64,000 nt of DNA from Bathymodiolus brooksi (Eukaryota > Mollusca > Bivalvia > Mytilida > Modiolidae): contig OY804579.1 in NCBI GenBank assembly GCA_963680875.1, positions 55,751,718 through 55,815,717 on the forward strand. The letters are read 5' to 3'. The position numbers and the translations under genes are program-made. This document shows, in pieces, positions 1 to 12,779 of this stretch. Under the pieces are notes generated by a model. That model was given only the letters and a program-made list of their open reading frames with translations. It was not told the origin of the DNA and made no database searches. Every line of letters begins with the position of its first letter. Within the stretch, counting starts at the first letter, position 1.

Positions 1-2715
1 TCTAACCACCATACGATCACGGCCCTCGACGGCCCCTAACTTGTTCTCGTCTTTATATAGATGTAGCTGTAAATCGAACCACCATACGATGACGGCCTCG
101 ACGGCCCCTAACTTGTTCTCGTCTTTATATATATGTAGTTGTAAATCTAACCACCATACGATGACGACCTCGACGGCCCCTAACTTGTTCTCCTCTTTAT
201 ATAGATGTAGCTGTAAATCTAGCCACCATACGATCACGACCCTCGACGGCCCCTAACTTGTTCTGGTCTTTTTACACATGTAGTTGTAAATCTAACCACC
301 ATACGATCACGGCCCTCGACGGCCCCTAACTTGTTCTCGTCTTTATATACATATAGTTGTAAATGTAACCACCATACGATCACGACCTCGACGGCCCCTA
401 ACTTGTTCTCGTCTTTATATATATGTAGTTGTAAATCTAACCACCATGCGATCACGGTCCTCGATGGCCCCTAACTTGTTCTCGTCTTTTTATGTATGTA
501 GTTGTAAATCTAACCACCATACGATCACGGCCATCGACGGCCCCTAACTTGTTCTCGTCTTTATATGTATGTAGTTGTAAATCTAACCACCATACGATCA
601 CGCCCTCGACGGCCCCTAACTTGTTCTCGTCTTTATATACATGTAGTTGTAAATCTAACCACCATACGATCACGGCCCCTAACTTGTTCTCGTCTTTATA
701 TACATGTAGCTGTAAATCTAACCACCATACGATCACGGCCTCGACGGTTCCTAACTTGTTCTCGTCTTTATATACATGTAGCTGTAAATCTAACCACCAT
801 ACGATCACGGCTGTTCCCTAACTTGTTCTCGTCTTTATATACATGTAGTTGTAAATCCAACCACCATACGATCACGGCTTTCGACGGCCCCTAACTTGTT
901 ATCGTCTTTATATACATGTAGTTGTAAATCTAACCACCATACGATCACAGCCCTCGACGGCCCCTGACTTGTTCTCGTCTTTATATGTATGTAGCTGTAA
1001 ATCTAACCACCATACAATGATGACCTCGACGGCCCCTAACTTGTTCTCGTCTTTATATACATGTAGCTGTAAATCTAACCACCATACGATCACGGCCGTT
1101 CCCTAACTTGTTCTCGTCTTTATATACATGTAGTTGTAAATCCAACCACCATACGATCACGGCTTTCGACGGCCCCTAACTTGTTATCGTCTTTATATAC
1201 ATGTAGTTGTAAATCTAACCACCATACGATCACAGCCCTCGACGGCCCCTGACTTGTTCTCGTCTTTATATGTATGTAGCTGTAAATCTAACCACCATAC
1301 GATGATGACCTATACGGCCCCTAACTTGTTCTCTTCTTTATATACATGTAGCTGTAAATCTAACCACCATACGATCACGGCCATCGACGGCCCCTAACTT
1401 GTTCTCGTCTTTATATACATGTAGCTGTAAATCTAACCACCATACGATCACGGCCGTTCCCTAACTTGTTCTCGTCTTTATATACATGTAGCTGTAAATC
1501 TAACCACCATACGATCACGGCCTCGACGGCCCCTAACTTGTTCTCGTCTTTATATATATGTAGTTGTAAATCTAACCACCATACGATGACGACCTCGACG
1601 GCCCCTAACTTTTTCTCCTCTTTATATACATGTAGCTGTAAATCTAGCCACCATACGATCACGGCCCTCGACGGCCCCTAACTTGTTCTCGTCTTTTTAC
1701 ACATGTAGTTGTAAATCTAACCACCATACGATCACGTCCGTTCCCTAACTTGTTCTCGTCTTTATATACATATAGTTGTAAATGTAACCACCATACGATC
1801 ACGACCTCGACGGCCCCTAACTTGTTCTCGTCTTTATATATATGTAGTTGTAAATCTAACCACCATACGATCACGGCTTTCGACGGTCCCTAACTTGTTC
1901 TCGTCTTTATATATATGTAGTTGTAAATCTAACCACCATACAATCACGGCCCTCGACGGCCCCTAACTTGTTCTCGTCTTTATGTACTTGTAGTTGTAAA
2001 TCTAACCACCATACGATGATGCCCTCGACGGCCCCTAACTTGTTCTCGTCTTTATATACATGTAGCTGTAAATCTAACCACCATACGATCACGGTCCTCG
2101 ACGGCCCCTAACTTGTTCTCGTCTTTATAAATATGTAGCTGTAAATCTAACCACCATACGATCACGGCCCTCGACGGCCCCTAACTTGTTATCGTCTTTA
2201 TCTATATGTAGCTGTAAATCTAACCACCATACGATCACGGCCGTTCCCTAACTTGTTCTCGTCTTTATATACATGTAGCTGTAAATCTAGCCACCATACG
2301 ATCACGGCCCTCGACGGCCCCTAACTTGTTCTCGTCTTTACATACATGTAGCTGTAAATCTAGCCACCATACGATCACGGTCCTCGACGGCCCCTAACTT
2401 GTTCTCGTCTTTTTACACATGTAGTTGTAAATCTAACCACCATACGATCACGTCCGTTCCCTAACTTGTTCTCGTCTTTATATACATATAGTTGTAAATC
2501 TAACCACCATACAATCACGGCCCTCGACGGTCCCTAGCTTGTTCTCGTCTTTATATACATGTAGCTGTAAATCTAACCACCATACGATCACGGCCCTCGA
2601 CGGCCCCTAACTTGTTCTCGTCTTTAAATACATGTAGTTGTAAATCTAACCACCATACGATCACGCCCTCGACGGCCCCTAACTTGTTCTCGTCTTTATA
2701 TTTTACATGTAGCTT
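1..2715. repeat. 73-bp minisatellite array (about 37 copies)
   Basis: Tandem units of about 73 bp, each containing 'aaccaccatacgatcac', 'cctaacttgttctcgtc' and 'atgtagttgtaaatc'. The array is already running at base 1, so its left end lies outside the window; it ends near 2715. Unit length varies: 73 and 72 bp forms, and a shorter form in which 'ctcgacggcc' is replaced by 'gttc'. Open frames through the array exist only where 72-bp units happen to follow one another. 73 is not a multiple of three, so no protein reading is sustained and I regard the array as non-coding. Confidence 0.97.
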
Positions 2716-3840
2716 TTCACTTGGCGTTAAACAATAATCACTCAATTGTTTTTAAACGAAGGGGGGCGGGGGGGATTGCACATTACACAAGAGTTAGAAA
2801 AAAACCTTTATTTTCGGTACCTTACTCATGAACGTGTGAATCTCTGCTTAAATAAATTTGAGAACGAGGACACCAAAACGGGCACCATTAATGGGACAGA
2901 AAATTACAGTCCTTTCGGAGCACTGATGTTGTTCTCGGTTTCTGGGAGTTGTCTATGTCCTAGATTTGTTTTGATTATTGTTTTACCTCGGCTTGTACTG
3001 TAAATTGTTTTGTAACACACTTGTGTTCTTTGTATTCGTCATGCATATACATGTATCGCTTTACGTGACTTTCGAGGTTAGTATATGTGTTTGTAATTGC
3101 ACGTAGAACCATAAACGCTATTACAAAATAAATGTAATATATTGATATGAGACGGTATTTCTGCAAATTCAGTTGTTTGGTTCTAAAACAACAACTGTTG
3201 CCAAATGTGATATGTATTAGGGTGTATACCAGATATTGTATGGATACAATGAGTCAGCATTAAGATTAGATTAGTGGGTTGAATAATCACAGCTTGGAAT
3301 AACCCCCTCCCCCAGAAACTGGAGGAACTAAATACAAATAAACAAATCTGCCGAAATACATAAAAAATTCTTATTTAACAGACATATCAGCTATCACATA
3401 CAACATTAACAGCACAAAAACTAAGCATGGTTCAATATTAAGGACCATGTTTAAGTAGCTGGGTAAACTTTATGATAACAGTTTATCAACAGTGAAACTA
3501 CAAGTCATATCATCTACATCTCTGCCAATAACTGACGTCTAATTGTAAGTACATGCATAGATTACTTGTCAAAATTACAAATAATAATAATGATAATAAA
3601 GGATCCGAATATTATTTACGAATAGACGAGGAAACTATAACAAAGATAGAATATGAATGTATTTTGTTTGCTGTTGAGGTTTCAACAATTGCACGCCATT
3701 ATTTTGATTTCGAGCTCTATATTGTTCTGAAAAAGTCTTATATTATTTTGCTTTCAAATCTTTCGATTTTTAACTTACCCGGTGATGGTCATTCCAGAAC
3801 CGCGTCGTGCGCATTAAATTAGATATCTACGTTTTTTATT
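2716..3840. other. Intergenic, no gene seen
   Basis: AT-rich single-copy-looking DNA after the minisatellite. A G-rich tract lies at about 2761-2774. The stretch at 2880-2950 faintly resembles the 'cttccggagcac' part of the dispersed repeat seen near 46200, but too weakly to call. No splice-flanked or family-recognisable coding region was found. Confidence 0.6.
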
Positions 3841-3958
3841 ATTATTAAGACGTATGGTGACATTTGTTAGTTATATCTCCCACACAGCGACAAAACAAAA
3901 GACCGCGGGAGCAAGAGAGGAGATTGTATTTCAATTGGACTGTGATCAGAAGTACAAT

Positions 3959-4145
3959 TATATGGGACGAAGTCCCAACTATGGCAGAAATAGCAATATT
4001 GTGATTCCAGATCCATATCACTAATGGCTTAAATTTCATGCACCGGAAATGATACACCGGAAACCAATACATGGTTAAATCTGCAGAAAATCGGATGCGC
4101 AGTAATCTGGAACTACTTCCGGTTATTAATATTAAAAGTTGTCCC
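3959..4145. repeat. Dispersed repeat copy 1 (GGGACGAAGTCC family)
   Basis: Begins 'tatgggacgaagtcccaac' and runs through 'gcgcagtaatctggaacta' to 'cttccggttattaat'. The same sequence recurs in direct orientation at 4508-4880, where it carries two insertions. This copy is the uninterrupted version and serves as the empty-site comparator. Confidence 0.85.
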
Positions 4146-4465
4146 CGATATATCTCGGCCCTAAAAAAAAGTCGTCCTCGATATATCTCGGCCCACACTA
4201 TTTTGATGCACTGAATGAGCGTGAAATTGGCAGATAATTTTCAGAATCGCGAACATTCATGGCCGTGCCTGTTTCAATAGACGGAAAGAGCATCCTTACA
4301 TGCCTTACATTGTACCACAGTACACTCCAAAAAGTACACAAAAGAAAAGAAAATTTCTATTTCAATAATCCCAAGGATTTACATGATTTAAATATTAGAT
4401 AATGTGGATTGTGCTTCGCCGGCACTACAGGTAGCACCCGTCTCATATTATTGTTTAAGCAAAAT

Positions 4466-4880
4466 AATTGGACTTCGTCCCAAGCTAGGTAACACCTATT
4501 ATCATATTATGGGACGAAGTCCAAACTATGGTAGAAATAGCAATATTTTCCATATCACTAATGGCTTAAATTCCTTGCACCGGAAATTTGTTATACAAAA
4601 ACCGAATTCAAATAAAGTTTTCTTATTCTTATTCTTATAAATGATACACCGGAAATCAATACATGGTTAAATCTGCAGAAAATCGGATGCGCAGTAATCT
4701 GGAAGAGTGCAGGACGTTTCGTAACCTGGTCGTTTCGTACCTAGATCGGGACGTTTCGTACCGGGGTAAAAATGTATAGTGAGACGTTTCGTTCCTTCTT
4801 TTCAACTCATAGATTTGTAATAAACTCGTTAATTAATGTTGTATGTACAGTTGAAACTCTGGAACTACTTCCGGTTATGA
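4466..4880. repeat. Dispersed repeat copy 2, interrupted by two insertions
   Basis: Second copy of the repeat at 3959-4145. It is preceded by 'ggacttcgtcccaagcta' (4470 onward), which pairs with 'tgggacgaagtcc' as a short inverted repeat. The left part alone recurs at about 5134-5180. Relative to copy 1 it carries about 50 extra bases at 4588-4637 ending in iterated 'ttattc', which look like the 3' tail of a LINE-type fragment, and a 153-bp insertion at 4705-4857. Confidence 0.8.
4698..4864. mobile_element. 153-bp short insertion with 7-bp target-site duplication
   Basis: Comparison with the empty site at 3959-4145 shows 153 extra bases (4705-4857) flanked by TCTGGAA at 4698-4704 and 4858-4864. 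The insert holds several iterations of 'gacgtttcgta' or close variants in its first 90 bases and has no open frame. No clear terminal inverted repeat is visible. The duplication supports transposition of a short non-autonomous element; its class is not clear. Confidence 0.7.
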
Positions 4881-5180
4881 ATGTTAAAAAATGACTCAAA
4901 ATCGCAGTGTGTTCTAGCCCATTAAACATATACCATGGGAATGACAATATCATTAAACAGAGTTGCATTTCTTCCTCCTCCTGTTCGAAATAATATTTTC
5001 TATGAAATTGAGACGTTGGGCTTGGGTCCCCCTATTTGTGCCCTCTTTTAAGAAAGTTTGGATCCGCTCCCGGTCTACTTTGAAAAATAATTATAGGTTC
5101 ATATATCTGAGTTAATATTTTTTTTTTCTAAATATTGGACTTCGTCCCAAGTTAGGTATCACCTATTATCATATTAAAAG

Positions 5181-5515
5181 ATCATAGGTGCGACTTATAA
5201 TAATTATTGAGCTTTGACCAATAATTGGACCCATAAACTTCGAGGGGAGTTATGCCCCTTAAGGATTCACTTAGATATTTCTCTCCAGTTATGGTTTGAT
5301 ATTTCTATATCTCTTCTAGTTCTAGAATTATAATTATGACATTTTTTTAGGTCAAAATCTAGAACGTGACTTTGACCACGACTTCTTATCCTTGATACCT
5401 AAAAAAATGAAATATTTGGCCATTTTGGGTTTTAACTTATCATGTGATGAAATTTTAATGCATGATTAATTTTAACGACACAATCGTGACGCAACGATGA
5501 AGAAAATATATACCC
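5181..5515. other. Intergenic, no gene seen
   Basis: AT-rich DNA between the repeat copy at 5134-5180 and the hairpin at 5516. I see no coding region, RNA gene or repeat. Confidence 0.5.
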
Positions 5516-5677
5516 ATTACATACATATTGTGGTGGTGCAAGACTTTGTATCAGGTCGAGCCTGTTGTGTGAACCAGTATCACTACGAGTCGCGATAGTG
5601 ACGATTGTGATGCGGTTTGTTCACACAACAGGCAAGACCTGATACAAAGTCTTGTACCAACACACTATGTATGTAAT
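5516..5677. repeat. Inverted repeat with 58-bp arms
   Basis: Left arm 5516-5574 and right arm 5619-5677 are reverse complements with only a few mismatches, sharing 'caagactttgtatcaggtc' and 'cctgttgtgtgaac'. The spacer is 44 bp. A degenerate relative of the arm core appears at 5938-5967. This looks like a hairpin-forming MITE-type element. Confidence 0.9.
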
Positions 5678-6008
5678 AAGCTTATCTAACATTTCAATAA
5701 AAACAAATTTTAAGCAAATAACGAGGGTCGAAATAAGATTAATAAATTTGTACAATACTCTGGGGAGACTACATTTTGTGCATGACGTCACGTTATTTGT
5801 TGCAGTTCATTCTTTTGCTGTGCTTACGTTGCTTACATTGACGTGTTTCCCCCGCATTCCATTGATATGACGTCATGACAAAATAGTTCGGCAGAGAAGA
5901 TCTCGTGTAACGTCGCGCCATTCTTTTATCATCACAGTGTGGTGATACAACATCTTGTATCAGACAGGCTCCTTACTTTAAATACAGAGGAAAACGTACA
6001 AAAGTTAT

Positions 6009-6012
6009 TATA

Positions 6013-6046
<34 letters not shown>
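6009..6046. repeat. (TA)n microsatellite
   Basis: Uninterrupted TA dinucleotide run apart from one TT. No gene is nearby. Confidence 0.95.
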
Positions 6047-6339
6047 TTCAGTACTTCAATTTTAACGCGATGAGTGATTAGTTTAACTAGGATAAAGAAA
6101 GGGAAATATTGAGTCTAAATAAATTATGGATATATCATTTGAACGATACCTTAGTAAGGGTCACCATTAGGTTATTCAAATAATGCATACTTTCAGTACA
6201 AATGACCTTGTCGTTTCTGATGACAGGATTTTCTTAATGAACAGCCAACAAACAATGCACACAGTCATATATTTGGGCATGTCCCAACATAGAACCTTGA
6301 TTTCCAAACGCCATATGTTGCAATATTCTTTTTTGTGTT

Positions 6340-6446
6340 CAATGGTTTGAGATGAGATGTTGTTGTCAATGGTTTGAGATGAGATGTTGTTGTCAATGGT
6401 TTGAGATGAGATGTTGTTGTCAATGGTTTGAGATGAGATGTTGTTG
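6340..6446. repeat. 27-bp tandem repeat, 4 copies
   Basis: Four near-perfect copies of a 27-bp unit starting 'caatggtttgagatgagatg', at 6340, 6367, 6394 and 6421. Because 27 is a multiple of three, a repetitive peptide frame exists on the minus strand, but nothing else supports coding. Confidence 0.95.
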
Positions 6447-6695
6447 ATCGTTTTGTTCATAGAATGAAAAAACAAAAAATGTCACACTGTCGGAACAATT
6501 CTAAAATCTAATATCAAAATAGTAGAAAGAGACAAAATCAATACTCTTAAAATACAAATACATGACCGCTCCCATTCCTGCCTTGGTACAGACACTTCAA
6601 TAAAATGTGGCTGGATTAAACTAGTTTTATGGTCCCAAATCTTCCCTCTTAGTGAAATGATGTTGTCATACAAGTATTTTTCACATGTGAGTAAA

Positions 6696-7092
6696 ATGTC
6701 AACCTTCACAAATAAACGGGCGAACAGCATTATTATAAAGAACGCCATAATCTTGAACATGATCCTAAGTGATTAACGATGTTTTTTAAAACGAAATGAC
6801 GTTTCTCAGTCATCTCTCATCGCTATGATAGTATTCTTATCAAAGATTTGGTAATGTGACGTCATTATAACGTCATATTAGAAAACGGCGATATTACTAT
6901 GTGCGTCCTTGACAACGCTTAGCGATTAGCGATAATTGGAATGATCTCAGCGCTTGTAAACGTGATATGAAATATATTGGTTCTAAACATCAAAGAGAAA
7001 ATAAACAAAATAGCGATAATATGCATAATGTTCAAGATTATAGCGTTCTTTATAATAACACTGTTCGTCCGTTTATTTGTGAAGGTTGACAT
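6696..7092. repeat. Inverted repeat, 65-bp arms, 267-bp spacer
   Basis: 6696-6760 and 7028-7092 are reverse complements with a few mismatches (shared 'gtcaaccttcacaaataaac' and 'aatcttgaacat' in the left arm). The spacer holds several TGACGTCA-like sites but no gene. Probably a decayed terminal-inverted-repeat element. Confidence 0.85.
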
Positions 7093-9880
7093 ATTTCATA
7101 TTTGTGACACTTTATAATATTAGTTATATAAAAGAAAGCCGAAGTCCTCAACCATTATCTACATATTGGATAGTATACAATCCCATTGTAATATTAGTGG
7201 AATTGTTAACCATCACTGTTTAAACTGTCTTTTCATAAAGTATATACCGGGTATATTATTGTAAAGAAAGATACAAACATTTATTTTTTAAAATACATAC
7301 AGTTTATTGTACAAAATAAAGATACAAAAATTGATAAAAATGCTGCAAAAGTGAAATACATACCTGTTCATAAATTGTAAACACCACACATTATATCACA
7401 AAATCTTCAGGAGCAGAGGCATATATGAAGCTAATAATTGAAGTGTAAAGCCATATATCATATACCGTATTTAGATTAAAATACAGGTGTTTTGTATATA
7501 CATTATCAATGATTGTCCCAAGCCTATATCGTTTATACCCTTTATCATGATCCTTCGCGTGAGCTGAGCTGGACTTATCAACAGTGAGCAGGAGTTATCA
7601 CCAAATTCTCCCAACATTTAAACGATAATTCCTGTGAAGATGACAAAAAGTAAATAAAATTCAGCAACACCATTAGCTAGTTAACATTTTATTTTTTAAA
7701 CATATATCAAATTAGGAACTGTCGTGTCAGCAATATCAACAAACATCGTCCTACAAAAATGAACTTGTCACAATTCTTGATAACCTCTGCTGAGACGTCA
7801 TAATGTTTACGTCATAAGCGAGGTTGTGACCTTTATATTTTCTAAAACGGAACGGCATTCAGTCGGGAAGCCACGCACAGATTCCGTACCTCCAACAATG
7901 CAAAGTCAAATCCCGAAATCAAGGGACGTAACTCTATTTTTTTTTAGACATGACGCTTTACAAGTGAGCGGCCATGCATTGTTTACGTCGACACCCATGT
8001 GTTTTTACTGAATATCTTCATAAATAAAACTGAAAGAAGTATTCATTTTTATTGAATCCATTTTTTAAATAAAATTGTAACGTGACTGACGCGTGAATAC
8101 GTGTATTTATGATATCGTTTGCTTGAAATCAACGTTGGAACTCGGGATACCGCTGCTGATGAAATGTTGTAAAAAAAATGGCGCTAAAAATAGACTCTTT
8201 AACTAAGTGGAACAATTGCATCCCATTGGCTGTTTATTAATAAATTTGGTAAAAATAGCTAGAATCACGTATTAGAGTATGGATTATTTGCATATTTCCC
8301 CATCATTCGTCACTAGAATTCCATATTTGGATGTAAACAAGAAGCACTATATTTCGAGATTCTAACCAAATATTTCTGGGTTTTTTCATAGATTGATCGA
8401 TCTATTAGGATGTAAATGTGACTGTTTCTGTTTAAACACGAAAGAACCACTTGACCAATCATAGTCACACATATATAGAGTCATTTTATTCCATTTTTAA
8501 CAACAAATCTTTCATTGTCGTTGACTCGTTCCATGGCATTTATGGACATGTCAAAATATTGACATAATTAATAAACACATTTTAGAAATAAAAAGGTCTG
8601 CATTATATAATGTATGATCTTGTCATGCAGAAAATGGTGAAAGATTATGTTAAATTCACTCTAGATTAACATGGCATAGCATAAGGCTACATATTTAGTT
8701 CATGTCAAGCATTTACACCCCCCCCCCCTTTTTTTCATTTTCAGTCTGTTTTCCTGAAATACTTATTGATGTGTGTACATGCTACTTTTCAGTGCCAATG
8801 GCATTGACAACCTCCAGTTTTAGTTAGTTTTAGATCATTGTAGGTAGATATATATATATACAGACTGGACATGGGATGTTTATTTTTTTTTAACAAGAGT
8901 CTGAAGATACCAAAGGGGCAAAGTAACAGATTCTATCAAATAAAATGGATGTTTATTTTCTGTTAGTTTCAGATTCTATGAGTATAAATGCAAAGTTTCC
9001 TGTGATGTTTATTGGTTGAATATTTGAATAAATAAAAATAAGAATATATGATAAGTCTTATATATATATTCATACAGGTTTGAAAATCAATATATATATA
9101 TATATGGTTTTTTTCTTCTAAAATATCCATGAAGTAAAAAAAATGGACCAGCATTCCAATTATTTTTAAAGTACATCATCAAACAAATGCCATGAGTTTT
9201 CAAGACACCTTGTGTCATAAATTATAATAAAGTCATTCAGAAAAGAACTTTTTGATTGTGTAATTTGTGTAATTTGTGAAACTTCATCTGAAAGTCAAAA
9301 GGTTTATTTCAATTTCGATTGAAAACCAGGACTTGTCTTAAACATTTCAAGAATGAATTAAATTTCTTTAAAGAATTTGGCTCAGAAGATAAATTATATT
9401 GTGGTACATATTGTTATAACAGTTGCAACACATTTTCTAGGTCAGAAAGTGGAGCTGAAACAAGATCTCAAACTTTTCAATTTCTTATAGATATATTGAA
9501 CCAGAACTAAGTTGTTGAACAAGTTTCTACTGACATTTAGACCTGTATACACTCCAACATGTTGTTGAATTTGTTATTCATGCTTTTTTTTTTAAATGAA
9601 AAGGTACTTATGTTGCCTGTTGTTTATGAGAAATATAATTATCTTTTATCTATGAATATTAATGCCGAAATTTATAAATATTCTTTTACAGAAAAGAATT
9701 TTTCAAAATGTGCCCATTTATTAATTTTTTTCCAGTCATTGGAACAAATAAAATAATTTGTTTAACTTCAATTTTAAACAATTAACCAATACTTGGTTAT
9801 TTTGCCAACAGAAAACATATTCATTCTATTCTAGTCATTTAATTTACTTAGTGAAATTTGGAATTCTGGTTTGTCCTTTC
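7093..9880. other. Intergenic, no gene seen
   Basis: AT-rich DNA with a short poly-C tract near 8718 and TA-rich stretches near 8852 and 9060-9105. Short open frames (60-65 codons) lack start context, family resemblance or splice sites. I see no RNA gene. Confidence 0.6.
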
Positions 9881-9929
9881 ATGTGAATGCAAGTATTCTG
9901 TATGTGTCTTAAAATTATGTGAATGGTAG

Positions 9930-10265
9930 TCATTCAATATGCTCTTTTATGTGAATGCTAGTTATTCTGTATGTGTCTTTTATGTGAATGCTAGTCATTT
10001 TGTGTCTGTCTTTTATGTGAATGCTATAGTCATTCTGTTTGTGAATGTCATGGTGGAAAAATTATTGCAATCTAAGTATCCATATTTTTGTAAATGGGGG
10101 TAATTTTGTGAGTGTCCTGGAGAAAGAATTATTGCAAACTAAGTACCCATATTTGTAAATGCTGGTCATTTTGTGAATGTCCTGGAGAAAGAATTATTGC
10201 AACCTAAGTACTCATATTTGTAAATGCTGGTCATTTTGTGAATGTCAAGGGGAAAGAATTGTTAC
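9930..10265. repeat. Degenerate tandem repeats (about 35 bp, then about 65 bp)
   Basis: First part: iterations of 'tatgtgaatgctagtcat'. Second part (about 10030-10265): roughly three and a half copies of a ~65-bp unit containing 'gtcattttgtgaatgtc' and 'aaagaattattgcaa'. The two units share the 'gtcattytgt' segment, so the longer unit may derive from the shorter. Confidence 0.8.
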
Positions 10266-11691
10266 AACTTGACCACCCATATATGTTATAAAAGCTAGTT
10301 TGTAGTTGTGTCAAACACATGAATATTCCAAATACATTGATATTTACATTGTGAGATAAACATGAAACTTAGTAGCTTTCATTCAGATAATATAATTTCC
10401 TAATTTCAAGAAAAATATTTGCTTACACTGATTTTTTTTAAATTTGTCTTGATATAATAGGAAGGGTTAAGATATCTGAATACAATTTTTTATGCCCCTT
10501 TTTGTCTCAAGGTTTCACTTTATTTTTAGATTTTAAAAAAATTATTAATTTTTTTACATGTTTTTTTTTTATAATATTTTCATATTTTTTCAATTCGCTT
10601 AATTTTTGTTTACATGCCTTTATTTTTTCCACACATTTATTTATTTCTATTTATCTTGTACCTGTTGTATTGAAATTAAATTAAATTGAAATTATTAATT
10701 GTTGTACAGTCTTGTATCATAGATGATTTTTTTTTTAATTTAAAGTGATAATAAATAGTAATTCCCCAGTCTAAATTACAAAATGCACAATGTCTAAAAC
10801 AATATTGCAATACAAATAATTCAATTAAACTGAAAAATACGGTATTAATACAAGAAAATTAAAAAAAGACATAGACACCCCTTTCCCAAATGAAATATAC
10901 TCTTTCGGATGTACGCTTAGGTGTCGTTTATTGTTGATGTTAAGAAACACCACCGATGTGTTCCGAAAGACAATGAATTTCGATGCTTGGCAAATGGTCG
11001 ATCCGATCAAGGTGGGTGTAGGGCTAAGTGGAACAATTGCATCTCACAAGACATCGACACTAGTTGTCGGTATGACAATGATCCTAGATGATTTCCTCAG
11101 GCAATGTATGTTACAGAAAGCCATCATATTGTTTTAATTAAATTTTCTCTTTTAAATAGAACCACCTTGACATTTGTTTTGAAATTGAGTCCACTTCAAG
11201 TAGCAAAATTCGATGTTTGTACACAATATAAATAAAAACTGAAGTGATACAATAAATTTCTATTTATCCATAGACATCTTCCGTATATTTTAATTGATTT
11301 CAAGCATAAATATTTATTGTAAACCGACGTATTTTAAGCGAAGGGTTGAACGTCATTTTTCATCAAAAATGAAGCGAAAGTCACGTGACTGGGACTTGAC
11401 TTTGGAGCTCTCCTGTCACGCTGGCTGTCCTACTGATTGGTAAACAAAACCGGTGAATTGCCGACTTTGATGTTTGTAATTAAAAAAACCCAATGAATAT
11501 CACCATTAAAGGAAAAATTCAACAATCTTAACATTTATATAAACCTGTAAAAATGAATGGTATATTTGCAAACTACTTATGACCTATGTTTTGGGGAAGC
11601 GTATTTTGAATATTTTGAATCATGTGATTTTTCCCGCGAAAATACAAATATAGATGTATCCGTGTTTATGTTTGATTTAAGGATGATACAC
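10266..11691. other. Intergenic, no gene seen
   Basis: AT-rich DNA with T-rich tracts. Overlapping opposite-strand frames near 10825-11137 have no recognisable domain. I found no exon-like segment. Confidence 0.55.
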
Positions 11692-11860
11692 ATGTCATCT
11701 GAATGTGAATATGATTGATACTGAAAAATATCAGCCTGCTCGACAGAATATGAAGTCTATGACTCGTTCGCTTCGCTCACTCGCCACCAAGCTTCATATT
11801 CTGGCTCGGCAGGCTGATATTTTCGGTATCAATCAATTCGCATCCAGATAGCATATACAT
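11692..11860. repeat. Hairpin element with CG-rich loop
   Basis: Imperfect inverted repeat: left arm about 11692-11755, right arm about 11786-11856, sharing 'aatatcagcctgctcg' and 'tcatattct' in complementary form. The loop holds 'cgttcgcttcgctcac'. Immediately right, about 11860-11898, lie three copies of a 14-bp unit 'atatcgcataccct'. Its right edge (near 11843-11865) reappears inverted near 13752-13775, bracketing the tandem elements between them. Confidence 0.85.
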
Positions 11861-12005
11861 ATCGCATACCCTATATCGCATACCCTATATCGTATACCCA
11901 ACAAATTTCAAAATTTTCCAAAATTTCAAAATTTTTTAAGATTTTTAAAAAAATTCTAAGTTTTCATAAAATACATGTATTATCAAAGGCATGGTTGAAA
12001 TTTAT

Positions 12006-12775
12006 ATGTTATTCAGCTATCAGACAGGGTATATAATGTGACATTCCCGTCTTAGGATCTATATTCCCTGAGGCGCAGCCGAAGGGAATATATATCATAA
12101 GCCGGGAATGTCACATTATATACCCTGTCTGATAGCTGAATAACAGATATATTACGGATTTAACCATCTTTTTTTAAATATAACATCCAACTGTATTAAA
12201 TAAATATGCCTCTTTTATTTTCATTTTTCGTATTTCTAGATGTCCGTTACCGTACCTTTGACGTCATTCTTCAATGACGTCAAAATATGTGTCACGTCAT
12301 ATTTCATGTATGGGGTGTCTCATGAAGGAAAATACTGTACTAAATTTCTAAATCAATACAGTTTCATATGTAGTAAATTTTATAAACTTTATAAATATAA
12401 CATTGATATATCACATAACAAAACAACGGGTTTGCGAAACAGTTTCAATAATTTAAATGTTAACAACATGTAAATAAAACCTTGGTGTGGCCCCATGACG
12501 TCGAAAGTTTTCAAGGCTCAACGTTTTGTTTATTTGTTATGGTACAGCCGTGGAACATAGGAGTTTGCTGAATCGATCAGGTATTTGTGACGGAATTAAC
12601 CGTTGTAATATTTGTTTGTTTCATGCAGCCGTTTTGAGCATAAAAACAACATTTAATTTGGTAAAAATACATTTATTATTCCGTATTATACCATTGATTC
12701 AGTGAAGCGTAATGTTTTGTCGTCCATGTTTTAGTCGTTTTTGGGGACTGAAATATATACCCTGTCTGTTTTCCG
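12006..12775. mobile_element. Hairpin-headed element, tandem copy 1
   Basis: Starts with a ~142-bp near-palindrome (12006-12147; arms share 'tattcagctatcagacaggg', loop 'gaggcgcagccgaag') and continues through ~630 bp of AT-rich DNA to 'tctgttttccgaatat'. A second, nearly identical copy follows directly. A 77-codon frame at 12240-12473 is present, but its differences from the second copy are all amino-acid-changing, so it is probably not coding. Class unknown; non-autonomous. Confidence 0.8.
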
Positions 12776-12779
12776 AATA

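Noticed and set aside
234..808. Minus-strand frames giving a repeated IVWWLDLQLHVYKDENKLG peptide
   Set aside because: The unit is 73 bp, so the frame survives only across accidental runs of 72-bp units; no start context, no conservation beyond the DNA repeat.
1..2715. CRISPR array
   Set aside because: No constant repeat with unique spacers; adjacent units are alike throughout, and the DNA is animal.
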